A stretch of 64,000 nucleotides of DNA from Campylobacter sp. RM16187. Its GTDB lineage: Bacteria; Campylobacterota; Campylobacteria; Campylobacterales; Campylobacteraceae. The notes below the pieces were generated by a model. That model worked only from the letters and a program-made list of their open reading frames with translations. It was not told the origin of the DNA and did not search any database. This document shows, piece after piece, positions 18,443 to 27,900 of the stretch; positions within the stretch are counted from its first letter, which is position 1; every line of letters starts with the position of its first letter. Location: NCBI RefSeq assembly GCF_025319965.1, contig NZ_CP012549.1, positions 1,612,001-1,676,000 on the forward strand. Reading direction: 5' to 3'. The translations under genes and the position numbers were made by a program.

Positions 18443-20683
18443 TTAAGCCTTAAGCGCAGGCTTACCAAATATAAATTTACAAATTTGTATAAAGAAGCAA
18501 ATTCCGCCCACTATAAATATCGTGTCGCCTATCATCCTTATCCATCTTAGCATTTGAAGGTGTTCGCTTTGCAAAAACTCAGCGCTTCTTGCATACCACA
18601 TACCCACTTCAAGACTTGCTACGGCTTGATAAATTCCTATAGGCAAAAGCGAGGTTAAGATCATGAGCATAAGTCCCCAGTTTAGTGACCAAAATCCAAC
18701 CTTCATAAGAGTATCGTTAAACTCTTTATCCTTATAGATATAAATAGCGGCCAGCCAAATAAAGCCAAGCGCTAAAAATCCATACACGCCAAATAGCGCC
18801 GCATGTGCGTGAACAGGAGTTGTATTTAGCCCTTGGATATAAAATAAAGCTATCGGAGGATTTATCAAAAATCCAAATACGCCCGCACCTAGCATATTCC
18901 AAAACGCAACGGCGATAAAGCAGTAAAGCGGCCATTTAAGCGTCTTTGCCCATGTTTGAGCAAACTGCATCCTATAGTGCTGGAAAGCCTCATATCCAAG
19001 CAGCACCAAAGGCACTACCTCAAGAGCCGAAAAGCTAGCTCCAACAGCCATTATAGGCGTCGTAGTTCCTGAAAAATACAAGTGGTGGAAAGTTCCCGGA
19101 ATTCCTCCTATCATAAATATACTCGCACTTGCAAGCGTTGCAAATGTAGCCATTTTCTTTGAAGCAAGCCCAAGACTAACAAAGACAAAAGCTAACGAAG
19201 CCGTAGCAAATACCTCGAAAAATCCTTCAACCCAAAGATGAACCACCCACCAGCGCCAGTACTCCATAACAGGAATCGGGCTTCTTTGACCGTAAAATAG
19301 CCCCGCTCCGTAAAACAACCCTACGGCTATGGCAGAAGCTGCAAATATAGCGAGTAAATTTTTATCTCCGCCGGCTTTAAATCCGCCCACAAAGCCGCGA
19401 AGCAAAAGCACCATCCATATAACAAGTCCTACAAAGAGAATTATCTGCCAAATTCTTCCAAGCTCTATAAATTCATACCCTTGATGCCCAAGCCAGAAGC
19501 TTAAATTTATAGGCATTATGTTTGCGATAGCTAGATATTGTCCCGCAAAACTGCCTACAACCAAGAATAAAAGTGCGTAAAATAAAAGATCAACGCCTAG
19601 TTTTTGGTATTTAGGATCTTTTCCTCCGTTTATGATAGGAGCTAAGAATAATCCCGCAGCCAAAAATCCCGTAGCTATCCAAAAGATACTAGCTTGTATA
19701 TGCCAAGTTCTAGCTAGCGAGTAAGGGATGTATTGAGATACGTCAATACCGTAAAATTCCTGCCCTTCGACCGTATAGTGAGCCACAAATCCGCCCATCA
19801 TAAACTGAAATACAAAGAGCGCCACCGCGACAAAGAGATATTTCGGAAGCGCTTTTTGAGAAGGGGTTAGCTCAAGCTTTTTAAGCGGATCTTGAGTGAT
19901 GGCTTCAAGCTTTTCATCCTCTTTAGCTCCGTAAAAAGATGAAAACCACACCAAAAATCCGATACCGGCTAGCAATATAACAAAACTTGCAACCGACCAG
20001 AATATATTTTCACTGCTTGGAACATTATCTATCAAAGGCTCATGCGGCCAGTTGTTCGTATATGTCACATCGCTATTTGGGCGATTTGTAGCCGTCGCCC
20101 AAGCCGTCCAAAAGAAGAAGTCGTTTAGCTCTTTGCGATTTTGCAGGGCCGGAAGCGTATTTGTCTTCATCGCGTAAGCTTCTCTTAGCTTATCAAATTT
20201 AGGATCATCTCCAAAAAGAGATAGATACTCCTGCCTTACCGTATCTATGGCTTTAATCCTATCTTTACTTAAAACTATAGTATCGTTTTTAACAGTATTT
20301 GTGCGATACTCTTTTTTAAGCATTACCTTAAGCTCCGCCTTTTTCTCATCGCTTAGCTCGTCATATTTTTTGTTGTAGAGCTTATTTGCCTTTATGTCCA
20401 AAAACGCCACAAGCTCTTTATGCAGCCAATCCGCACTCCAATCAGGCGCCTGATAAGCCCCATGCCCCCAAACTGAGCCAAGCTGCATACCTCCTATGCT
20501 CTGCCACGCCTCTTGACCCTTATAGATACTCTCCTCCTCTATAAACACCTTTCCTTCATCATCTACGAAGCTAACTATGGGTGGTGATTGTCTATAAACC
20601 TCCACTCCATAGTAGCCTAAAATGCCAAAGGCAAAGATCAAAACGCCGATCAGCGCTAACCAATACTTTTTGTATTCGCCCAT
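18443..20683 (-). CDS. norB: Quinol-dependent nitric oxide reductase (qNOR)
   Basis: 746 residues from the ATG at 20683, which has AAAGGAG 7 bp upstream; a longer in-frame reading to 20815 lacks a ribosome-binding site. N-terminal membrane anchor, then a NorC-like hydrophilic domain (GQEAWQSIGGMQLGSVWGHG), then about 12 membrane helices with heme/FeB histidines (e.g. ARTWHIQASIFW, VVHLWVEGFFEVF, HHLYFSG). Reduces NO to N2O using menaquinol. Diverges from the nos cluster and has its own FNR-family box. Confidence 0.94.
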   Translation of the reverse strand: MGEYKKYWLALIGVLIFAFGILGYYGVEVYRQSPPIVSFVDDEGKVFIEEESIYKGQEAWQSIGGMQLGSVWGHGAYQAPDWSADWLHKELVAFLDIKANKLYNKKYDELSDEKKAELKVMLKKEYRTNTVKNDTIVLSKDRIKAIDTVRQEYLSLFGDDPKFDKLREAYAMKTNTLPALQNRKELNDFFFWTAWATATNRPNSDVTYTNNWPHEPLIDNVPSSENIFWSVASFVILLAGIGFLVWFSSFYGAKEDEKLEAITQDPLKKLELTPSQKALPKYLFVAVALFVFQFMMGGFVAHYTVEGQEFYGIDVSQYIPYSLARTWHIQASIFWIATGFLAAGLFLAPIINGGKDPKYQKLGVDLLFYALLFLVVGSFAGQYLAIANIMPINLSFWLGHQGYEFIELGRIWQIILFVGLVIWMVLLLRGFVGGFKAGGDKNLLAIFAASAIAVGLFYGAGLFYGQRSPIPVMEYWRWWVVHLWVEGFFEVFATASLAFVFVSLGLASKKMATFATLASASIFMIGGIPGTFHHLYFSGTTTPIMAVGASFSALEVVPLVLLGYEAFQHYRMQFAQTWAKTLKWPLYCFIAVAFWNMLGAGVFGFLINPPIALFYIQGLNTTPVHAHAALFGVYGFLALGFIWLAAIYIYKDKEFNDTLMKVGFWSLNWGLMLMILTSLLPIGIYQAVASLEVGMWYARSAEFLQSEHLQMLRWIRMIGDTIFIVGGICFFIQICKFIFGKPALKA

Positions 20684-20740
20684 ACTTGCTCCTTTATAAT
20701 AAAATAAGAGTAAGTTTATCTGATTAAAAAATTTGAGACG

Positions 20741-20754
20741 ATGATATACATCAA
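20741..20754 (-). promoter_or_regulatory. FNR/Nss-type box upstream of norB
   Basis: On the minus strand TTGAT-GTAT-ATCAT, nine of ten positions of the FNR-family palindrome TTGAT-N4-ATCAA. Its centre is about 41-42 bp before a likely transcription start near 20706 with a weak -10 (TAAACT, 20713-20718). This suggests activation of norB under low oxygen or N-oxide signals. Confidence 0.55.
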
Positions 20755-21016
20755 CAAAAAAGATATTTTTTATCCTATTTAAATGCAATAAATTAAATTT
20801 AAAACAGAAATACAATATTAAAAAATATTATAATAAATTATTTTATCTAATCTGTTATTTTAGGGTGAAACAAAAGTTACGCCTATTATGAAATATACAA
20901 AATACCCACAAAATCAAGTTTATGAACAGATTAGACATATTTCCTATTTAAAATAAAATAAAAATATTTTTAAAAAGTAATATAAAGATTAATTATATTT
21001 TAGTTTATCTATATAA
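20755..21016. other. Intergenic region between norB and nos, no gene seen
   Basis: The divergent gap is 428 bp in total. Apart from the two boxes at its ends, this middle part is about 80 percent A+T. I find no ORF with a ribosome-binding site and no strong hairpin. It may contain upstream activator contacts, but nothing specific is legible. Confidence 0.6.
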
Positions 21017-21058
21017 TTGATTAAAATCAATGTATTTTTTAAATTATGTAGCTATGAT
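21017..21058 (+). promoter_or_regulatory. FNR/Nss-type promoter of the nos cluster
   Basis: A perfect TTGAT-TAAA-ATCAA palindrome at 21017-21030 is followed by TATGAT (-10) at 21053-21058. The box centre is 41-42 bp before the expected start at about 21065, the class II activator geometry. A member of the CRP/FNR family (Wolinella Nss regulators use TTGA-N6-TCAA-like sites) would control the whole nos cluster. Confidence 0.7.
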
Positions 21059-21111
21059 TATCAAAGCAAAATATATAATATTAAATAAATTAATAATTAA
21101 GCGGTATTTTT

Positions 21112-22005
21112 ATGAGATATATTATTTTAATATTATTAAACTGCACTTTTGCGCTCTCTGTCGGAATAGATATAAATTTTAAAGATGTTTATTTTAATTC
21201 TTACGCATATAGTGAGAGTAGTAGAAATTTAGCGGTTTTTGACACAACAAATACTCTAAGTATCGTCAATTTAGATGAAAAAAGAGTTATAAGTAGCATA
21301 AAAACGGACTTTAATAAGATAACCGCATTGTATTTTGAAGATCAAGTATTGTATGCGGGATTTGAGGATGGTTATATAGTTAAATTTGATGATAGGTTTT
21401 CATCGTATAGTGAAGTTATCAAATCTAGCAATATAAAACCAAAAAACACTATAACAAATTTACATATAGCAAATAAGCTATTGTATGCGATAAGTAACAA
21501 GAACGAATTTATAATTTACGATATGGAGCGCAATATTTTGCAAATATTAGATGATCTAAAGAAATTATCAAAAGTCACAACTTTAGAAATTGCAAACAAC
21601 TTTGCCTATATAGCTTGCTGGGATAGAAGCGTGTATAAACTAAATTTAAAGGACAAAACACTGCAAGAATTATCAAAGCTTCCTGCAAGGGCGTTATCTT
21701 CCAAACTTATTAAAGACAAAAACTCTTTGCTTTTAGGGCTAGAAGACGGTAGCGTGCTTGATTTAAACGATAACAAGCTACATAAAATTTCTAAAAAACA
21801 GATTGACAGCATAGCTTTAGAAAAAGACAAAATATACTTTGGGGACGGAGAAGGCTCAATCATCCAAAGCGACACAAATTTTAAAATCGAACAAAAATTT
21901 AAACTTTTTAACGATAGAGTCAGAGCTTTATTTTTTGATAAAGATTCTGGAATTTTTGGCCTATCTTGGGATGGGCGCATTAAAACTATAAGCAATAAAA
22001 AATAA
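21112..22005 (+). CDS. NapL-like periplasmic beta-propeller protein
   Basis: 297 residues with a signal peptide (MRYIILILLNCTFALSVG) and repeated beta-strand units of WD40/YVTN style (KITALYFEDQVLYAGFEDGYIVKFD; VTTLEIANNFAYIACWD is a similar unit). It resembles NapL, the propeller protein of epsilonproteobacterial nap clusters. First gene behind the nos promoter, 28 bp before nosZ, so it is probably an accessory to NosZ maturation or electron supply. No Cys or heme motif besides isolated residues. Role is inferred from context. Confidence 0.7.
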   Translation: MRYIILILLNCTFALSVGIDINFKDVYFNSYAYSESSRNLAVFDTTNTLSIVNLDEKRVISSIKTDFNKITALYFEDQVLYAGFEDGYIVKFDDRFSSYSEVIKSSNIKPKNTITNLHIANKLLYAISNKNEFIIYDMERNILQILDDLKKLSKVTTLEIANNFAYIACWDRSVYKLNLKDKTLQELSKLPARALSSKLIKDKNSLLLGLEDGSVLDLNDNKLHKISKKQIDSIALEKDKIYFGDGEGSIIQSDTNFKIEQKFKLFNDRVRALFFDKDSGIFGLSWDGRIKTISNKK

Positions 22006-22033
22006 ATTTCAAATTTCAAGAAAGGAGTGCAAT

Positions 22034-24628
22034 ATGCAAAAAATTTTAAAATCAAGCATTATAACGATTGCCGGACTTAGCATGGCTACTAGTTGTATGT
22101 TTGGCGCAAATGATTTGCAAAGCATTATGAAAGAACGTAATCTTAGCGAAAAAGACGTTCTTTCAGCAGCTAAAACTTACCAACCGAGCGGAAGAAAGGA
22201 CGAATATATCGTATTTTCTTCCGGTGGCCAATCCGGCCAAGTGCTAGTTTATGGAGTTCCTTCAATGAGGATCTATAAATATATAGGTGTTTTCACGCCT
22301 GAGCCTTGGCAAGGATATGGCTATGATGAAGAGTCTAAAAAAGTTTTAGCCGGTGGAATGATGCGTGGTAAACAGATAACATGGGGCGATACTCACCACC
22401 CTGCTTTGACCGAGAAGAACGGAGAATACGTTGGAGACTATCTCTTTATAAACGATAAGGCAAATCCAAGAATAGCTGTTATAAATTTGCACGACTTTGA
22501 AACGACTCAAATCGTAGTAAATCCGGTAATTAAAAGCGAGCACGGAGGCAGCTTCGTTACTCCAAATACCGAATACGTAATAGAAGCTAGCCAATATGCG
22601 GCTCCGTTTGACAATGAATACCATCCGATAGAGGAATACGAATCTGTATACCGAGGAGCGGTTACGTTCTGGAAGTTTGATTATCCAAAAGGCAAGATAG
22701 ATGAAAAAGCCTCTTTTACTCTTGAGCTTCCTCCTTATATGCAAGATCTAAGCGATGCCGGCAAGGGCGAATCTATGGGCTGGGGCTTTACAAATAGCTT
22801 TAACTCAGAGATGTATACAGGCGGTATTGAAAAAGGACTTCCTCCTTTTGAAGCGGGAATGAGTAGAAACGATACCGACTATCTTCACGTATATAACTGG
22901 CAAATTTTAGAAAAGCTGGTTCAAGATGAGAAGAATTATAAAGTTATAAATAATCACAGAGTTGTTCCTATTGAAGTAGCAGTTAAAAACAATGCCCTAT
23001 TTTTAATTCCTGAGCCAAAATCTCCTCACGGAGTTGACGTAAGCCCTGACGGAAGATATATTATCATAGGCGGAAAGCTTGATACGCACGCTTCTGTTTA
23101 TGATTTTAGAAAGATCAAAGAGCTAATCGATAAAAAAGAGTATGCCGGAACCGATCCTTTTGGAATACCTATTTTAGACATGAAAAAGAGTCTTCACGGA
23201 CAAGTTGAGCTTGGCCTTGGACCACTCCATAACTCTTATGATGAAAAAGACGGAATTGTATATACATCACTTTACGTTGATTCACAAATTGTCAAATGGG
23301 ATTATAAAAATTTAAAAGCATTAGACAGAGTAAATGTCCATTATAATATAGGACACCTTGATACCATGGAAGGTAAGTCATCTAAGCCAAAAGGCAAATA
23401 CGCCATAGCGCTTGATAAGCTTTCAATTGATAGATTTAACCCTGTAGGACCTCTTCATCCTCAAAACCACCAGCTTATAGATATAACCGGTGCTAAAATG
23501 GAGTTAATCTACGATATGCCAATTCCTCTTGGCGAACCTCACGATGTTGTTTCAATTGCAGCAAGCAAACTAAAACCTGCTATGACTTATAAAATGGGTA
23601 CAAACACCAGAACAGGAGAGCAGCACGAGGCTATGACTTTAGCCGGACAAGAAAGAGTTGAGCGCAACGGAAAAGATGTAAAAGTATATGCAACAATGGT
23701 AAGAAGCCATATAAATCCCGAACACATAGAAGTAAATAAAGGAGATAATGTAACTATTTACCTAACAAACCTAGAGCGTGCTCAAGACGAAACACACGGA
23801 TTTGCTGTTGATATGTACAACGTTCATGCTTCAGTCGAGCCCGGCAAAACCGCCAGCGTAAGCTTTGTGGCCGATCAAGAAGGTGTATTTCCTTATTACT
23901 GCACCGAATTTTGTTCAGCGCTTCACTTAGAGATGATGGGCTATTTGTATGTCAAAGATCCAAATAAAAAATATGAGTCCGTAAAGGCAAGCAAGCTAAA
24001 AACTTTAAGCCCTGAAGCTCTTAAGGCGGAGTATGACAAAGTTATAGCGACAAACAAGGCTACAGACGATGTTATACAAAGCGTTGTTAAATACTTACAA
24101 GATAAGAAATACGAGAGATTCCCTGAGGTTAAACAGCTTGTAGAAGACGCGCTTGATCAGTACTCAAAGATCAAAGATGTTAAAGCAAAAGCCGATGAAT
24201 CATACAAAAAAGGCGATGTAAATAACGCTATTTTATGGGAATATCAAGTATGGCAATACATGGTGAAAACAGCAGACGTTGGCTTAAGAGCGAAAAATAA
24301 CCTTACAAAAGCACTTGCCACTCCAATGAGTCCTGCTGCTGCACGAGGTGAAGAGGCTTATTTAAAAGGTGGTTGTAACGGTTGCCACGTAATAGGCCAA
24401 GTAAGCTCAGGTCCTGACCTAACAGGCGTGCTACTAAGACATGAAAACGGCGAAAAATGGGTATTTGACTTCATCAAAGATCCGGCAAAATTCTATGAGG
24501 ATGAATACATTAAATCGATGATTAACTTTTTCAATCTTAGAATGCCTAATCAGCATATGGCCGATCCTGAGATAAAAGATATCATCGAATACCTCAAATG
24601 GATAGATGAAAACGCGGCTATAAATTAA
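22034..24628 (+). CDS. nosZ: Nitrous oxide reductase, cytochrome c-fused (clade II)
   Basis: 864 residues. A Sec-type signal peptide (no twin Arg) is typical of clade II NosZ. Residues ~30-540 are the CuZ propeller with His motifs such as DTHHP, SEHGG, PHGVD and LGPLHN. Then the cupredoxin CuA domain with CTEFCSALHLEMMGY, and a C-terminal c-type cytochrome with CNGCH and Met in LRMPNQHM. This fused form is that of Wolinella. Reduces N2O to N2 in the periplasm. GGAG ribosome-binding site before ATG. Confidence 0.97.
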   Translation: MQKILKSSIITIAGLSMATSCMFGANDLQSIMKERNLSEKDVLSAAKTYQPSGRKDEYIVFSSGGQSGQVLVYGVPSMRIYKYIGVFTPEPWQGYGYDEESKKVLAGGMMRGKQITWGDTHHPALTEKNGEYVGDYLFINDKANPRIAVINLHDFETTQIVVNPVIKSEHGGSFVTPNTEYVIEASQYAAPFDNEYHPIEEYESVYRGAVTFWKFDYPKGKIDEKASFTLELPPYMQDLSDAGKGESMGWGFTNSFNSEMYTGGIEKGLPPFEAGMSRNDTDYLHVYNWQILEKLVQDEKNYKVINNHRVVPIEVAVKNNALFLIPEPKSPHGVDVSPDGRYIIIGGKLDTHASVYDFRKIKELIDKKEYAGTDPFGIPILDMKKSLHGQVELGLGPLHNSYDEKDGIVYTSLYVDSQIVKWDYKNLKALDRVNVHYNIGHLDTMEGKSSKPKGKYAIALDKLSIDRFNPVGPLHPQNHQLIDITGAKMELIYDMPIPLGEPHDVVSIAASKLKPAMTYKMGTNTRTGEQHEAMTLAGQERVERNGKDVKVYATMVRSHINPEHIEVNKGDNVTIYLTNLERAQDETHGFAVDMYNVHASVEPGKTASVSFVADQEGVFPYYCTEFCSALHLEMMGYLYVKDPNKKYESVKASKLKTLSPEALKAEYDKVIATNKATDDVIQSVVKYLQDKKYERFPEVKQLVEDALDQYSKIKDVKAKADESYKKGDVNNAILWEYQVWQYMVKTADVGLRAKNNLTKALATPMSPAAARGEEAYLKGGCNGCHVIGQVSSGPDLTGVLLRHENGEKWVFDFIKDPAKFYEDEYIKSMINFFNLRMPNQHMADPEIKDIIEYLKWIDENAAIN

Positions 24629-24631
24629 TCC

Positions 24632-24659
24632 TTTAGAGCTCTTTTTTAAGAGCTCTAAA
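24632..24659. terminator. Strong hairpin between nosZ and nosB
   Basis: A perfect 12-bp stem (TTTAGAGCTCTT / AAGAGCTCTAAA) with a 4-base T loop, directly after the nosZ stop. There is no long T tail behind it. It probably stabilises the nosZ message 3' end or gives partial termination, reducing expression of nosB onward relative to nosZ. Confidence 0.7.
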
Positions 24660-24677
24660 CAAATTTAAGGAATTTTA

Positions 24678-25451
24678 ATGAGTAAGTACAAAATTTATAC
24701 TATTATCGCACTTGTTATTATGACCGTATGCTTTACTATACCCGTGCTTGGATTTCACGGTGCAAAAGCAAAAATTTCAAATAATAAAGAGCTAAGTAGT
24801 CTTACATATAAAATTTACGACCTTTATACATCGTTTCAATACCACAATCACCTAATGCCAAAAGACGTTGCGTCAAGCCTTAAAAAGCAGATAGAGCAAC
24901 GAGCAGAGATAGGAACACCATCTCTTCCTATTTGGTATGTGGCATTAGAAGCGCCAAACTATCCAAAAGAGGCCTTTCCAAACGGAATCCCTGTATATTT
25001 TCACGTAGATGGTTATAGCGGTGATGTGCATGAAATGAATACTATAAATCACTACATAGGAATGTATCCTATGGAGCACGGTGGCAACGTAGAACGTGCC
25101 ATAGCACCTTACTATCTGCTAATTTCTACTTTATGCATGCTTGCGTTTTTATACTATGACGGTAAAGGTCATTCTTTGCTTATGGTTCTTCCAACCATTG
25201 CTCCTGTTTTATTTATGGTGGCATTTGCCGGTTGGCTTTACTGGTATGGACATAACATGCAAGAGTGGGGAGCGTTTAAGATCAAGCCTTTTATGCCGAC
25301 GGTTTTAGGAGACGGTAAAGTAGCGCAATTTACTACGCACTCTTATCCTGCTATCGGTTTTTGGGCGATGATTGCAATGAGCGTATTTTGCATACTGGCA
25401 GTATTTTCAAAAAATAAAGAGCTAAGAGAGAAGAGAAGTCGCTATGCTTAA
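24678..25451 (+). CDS. nosB: NosB membrane protein
   Basis: 257 residues with membrane segments at about 6-25, 150-168, 175-198 and 225-245, and a large periplasmic loop between the first two containing several His. It occupies the nosB place between nosZ and nosD exactly as in Wolinella succinogenes. NosB is confined to clade II nos clusters and its role is not established; electron transfer or maturation has been suggested. Ribosome-binding site AAGG before ATG; overlaps nosD by 8 bp. Confidence 0.85.
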   Translation: MSKYKIYTIIALVIMTVCFTIPVLGFHGAKAKISNNKELSSLTYKIYDLYTSFQYHNHLMPKDVASSLKKQIEQRAEIGTPSLPIWYVALEAPNYPKEAFPNGIPVYFHVDGYSGDVHEMNTINHYIGMYPMEHGGNVERAIAPYYLLISTLCMLAFLYYDGKGHSLLMVLPTIAPVLFMVAFAGWLYWYGHNMQEWGAFKIKPFMPTVLGDGKVAQFTTHSYPAIGFWAMIAMSVFCILAVFSKNKELREKRSRYA

Positions 25452-26658
25452 AATTTTGCTTTGTTTATTAGTGTTTTTAAACTTCTTATACTCAAATCCT
25501 CTTCAAGAAGCGATTAATAGTGCCGAACCCGGTGACATAATAACACTTGATGACGGAATTTACGAAGGAAACATTGTAATAAACAAAGCAATAACTTTAC
25601 AAGCTAAAAACAGAGCCGTCATAAGAGGCAACGGAACAGGAAGCGTTATTAAAATAAAAAGCTCAAATGTATCTTTGATCAACTTAAAGATTGAAAATAG
25701 CGGCAACAGCCACACAAATATAGATGCAGGCATAAGTTGCGAAAATTCAAATCTTGTCCGCATAGAAAATAACGATATATCAAATTCTTTATTCGGTATA
25801 GATTTTAAGCAGTGTAACGAGTCAAAGATCGTTGATAACCGCATAACGTCCAAGCCCGTTAGTCTAGGTCTTAGAGGCGATGCTATAAGGCTTTGGTATA
25901 GCCACAATAATGAAATTTCGCATAATTATATTTACGAATCAAGAGATATGGTTATATGGTATTCAAGCGGCAATACTATAAAAAACAACTACGGTAGAGA
26001 CGGGAGATATTCGCTACACTTTATGTATGCGGGCAAAAATTTAGTAGAAAACAACAAATTTGAATTTAACTCCGTTGGAATCTTCTTTATGTTTTCTTCA
26101 GGCTCGCTTGTAAGAAATAACCATGTTTCTAACTCTACAGGGCCTTTTGGAGTGGGGATCGGCATGAAAGACACGTCCGATTTCACGCTAGAAAATAATG
26201 TCTTGATGTATAACGCAAGAGGACTATACATCGATCAAAGTCCTTTTCAGCCGGGAACCATAAACACATACTCTAAAAATCAAATTTTATACAACACTAC
26301 AGGCGTTCATTTTCATGCCACTCAGCATAAAAGCGTATTTGAAAACAATGATCTGATAGGAAATATGGAGATTGCCATAAACGACACTCCTGATTCAAAA
26401 GTGCTGGAAAATGAGTGGAGAGAGAACTACTTTGATGACTATGAAGGATTTGATAGAGATAAAGATGGATACGGAGATATGCCCTATGCTAGCTACTCTT
26501 ATGCCGATAGACTTTGGCAGCACTCTCCTAGTTTAAGATTTTTTTATGGCTCAACAGCAATAAGCGCCCTTAACTTTTTGGCTCGTCTGGCGCCTTTTTC
26601 CGAACCGGAAATGCTGTTAAGCGATAAAAGACCGAAAATGAGGGCAAATTATGAATAG
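25444..26658 (+). CDS. nosD: NosD copper-site maturation protein
   Basis: 404 residues with a signal peptide and a right-handed beta-helix built of CASH-type repeats (NNDISNSLFGIDFKQCN, NTIKNNYGRDG, NVLMYNARGLYIDQS). NosD acts in the periplasm with the NosFY ABC complex in assembling the CuZ sulfide cluster. Overlaps nosB before and nosG after, indicating translational coupling. Confidence 0.93.
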   Translation: MLKILLCLLVFLNFLYSNPLQEAINSAEPGDIITLDDGIYEGNIVINKAITLQAKNRAVIRGNGTGSVIKIKSSNVSLINLKIENSGNSHTNIDAGISCENSNLVRIENNDISNSLFGIDFKQCNESKIVDNRITSKPVSLGLRGDAIRLWYSHNNEISHNYIYESRDMVIWYSSGNTIKNNYGRDGRYSLHFMYAGKNLVENNKFEFNSVGIFFMFSSGSLVRNNHVSNSTGPFGVGIGMKDTSDFTLENNVLMYNARGLYIDQSPFQPGTINTYSKNQILYNTTGVHFHATQHKSVFENNDLIGNMEIAINDTPDSKVLENEWRENYFDDYEGFDRDKDGYGDMPYASYSYADRLWQHSPSLRFFYGSTAISALNFLARLAPFSEPEMLLSDKRPKMRANYE

Positions 26659-27337
26659 GCGACAATTTGGGGCTTTTAGTATCGTTAGTTTAGCGCTTGG
26701 ATTTGGTATAGGCAAAATTTTACCAAGTAGCCATGCTAATGAGCTTTATCTAAGACCTCCGGGAGCCGTTAGTAATTTTGAAACTCTTTGCATTAAATGC
26801 GGACAATGCGTTCAGGTTTGCCCATATCATTCAATTGATTTGCTTGATATAAGCACCATAACCTCGGTAGGAACGTCTTATATCAAGCCTGAAATCAGAG
26901 GATGTTATCTGTGTGATCTTTTTCCTTGCGTTTTAGCCTGTCCTAGCGGGGCTTTAGATCACGATACTACACAGATCAGTGATGTTAAAATGGGAATAGC
27001 TCTGCTTGAAAACCAAAACGCTTGTTTGGCTTTCAAAAAAGAACAGTTAAAACAAAGCGATGTAACAGCCTGCTTGGAAAGAAAGACTCGCAACGAACGA
27101 GAAGAGGCGGTAAAAGATAGGATAAAAAGCGGACTAGGAACTGTTTGTGATCTATGCGTAATACTCTGTCCGGTAGGAAGCGAAGCTATAAGTATGAAAG
27201 AGATAAACGAGGGTAAAATTTTGCCGCAAATCAAAGAAAAATGTGTTGGATGTGGGGTTTGTGCCGAAGTTTGTCCGCCAAAGATAATAAAAATAATACC
27301 TAATAAAAATTTTAGTCAAATTTACAAGGAAGGGTAA
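26651..27337 (+). CDS. nosG: NosG, periplasmic polyferredoxin (NapG-like)
   Basis: 228 residues. Tat-type signal MNRRQFGAFSIVSLALGFG, then Cys clusters for about four [4Fe-4S] centres: CIKCGQCVQVCP, CYLCDLFPCVLACP, CDLCVILCP and CVGCGVCAEVCPP. Partner of NosH; the pair is thought to oxidise menaquinol and pass electrons towards NosZ through NosC1/C2. Stop overlaps the nosC1 start by one base. Confidence 0.92.
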   Translation: MNRRQFGAFSIVSLALGFGIGKILPSSHANELYLRPPGAVSNFETLCIKCGQCVQVCPYHSIDLLDISTITSVGTSYIKPEIRGCYLCDLFPCVLACPSGALDHDTTQISDVKMGIALLENQNACLAFKKEQLKQSDVTACLERKTRNEREEAVKDRIKSGLGTVCDLCVILCPVGSEAISMKEINEGKILPQIKEKCVGCGVCAEVCPPKIIKIIPNKNFSQIYKEG

Positions 27338-27900
27338 TGTATAAAATTTTACAAATTTTAGTTGTTTGTGCATTAATATTTTCAGGATGCGAAGATAGTA
27401 AAAGTTCTGAAAAAAATATTCAAAATACAAGTAAGGTCAATGAAGAAGCTACGCAACCGACAAAAAATTCAGGAGGAATTAGTATCAAAAAAGGCGAAAA
27501 GCCAAATGATACAAACCAGTTCATAAGCTATGATATTCACGGGCAAAAGAAAGTTGATTTTGGTCTTGATAAGAATGAAACCAGCAGAGCTATAGGTGCT
27601 TTAGTGATGGTTAGAAATCCTTACGAGAAGATAAATTTACAACTTTTAAAAGGGAGGCTTAGTAAAAATTTTATACTAAAATGCTCAGCATGTCATGATG
27701 ACTACGCAAACGGTATCATAGGACCTTCATTGCTACAAAAAAACAAAGATGAAATTTACAATATGATAAGAGCTTATAAACATAAGGAAAAAGTTAATGT
27801 GCTAATGAAAGATTTAGTGCTTCAAATGAGCGATGAAGAGATTATGAGTTTGGCAAAAGAGATAGATGAATTTAATGAACAGTTTAGGAGCAAAAAATGA
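27337..27900 (+). CDS. nosC1: NosC1 monoheme cytochrome c lipoprotein
   Basis: 187 residues. The N-terminus is a lipoprotein-like signal with ALIFSGC, followed by a low-complexity Ser/Asn/Lys linker and a C-terminal cytochrome c domain with CSACH at about residue 119. Expected to be membrane-anchored on the periplasmic side and to relay electrons from NosGH to NosZ. Overlaps nosC2 by 4 bp. Confidence 0.85.
   Translation: MYKILQILVVCALIFSGCEDSKSSEKNIQNTSKVNEEATQPTKNSGGISIKKGEKPNDTNQFISYDIHGQKKVDFGLDKNETSRAIGALVMVRNPYEKINLQLLKGRLSKNFILKCSACHDDYANGIIGPSLLQKNKDEIYNMIRAYKHKEKVNVLMKDLVLQMSDEEIMSLAKEIDEFNEQFRSKK

Noticed and set aside
20684-20815. 44-residue N-terminal extension of norB
   Set aside because: It crosses the FNR-type box and has no ribosome-binding site; ATG at 20683 has AAAGGAG.
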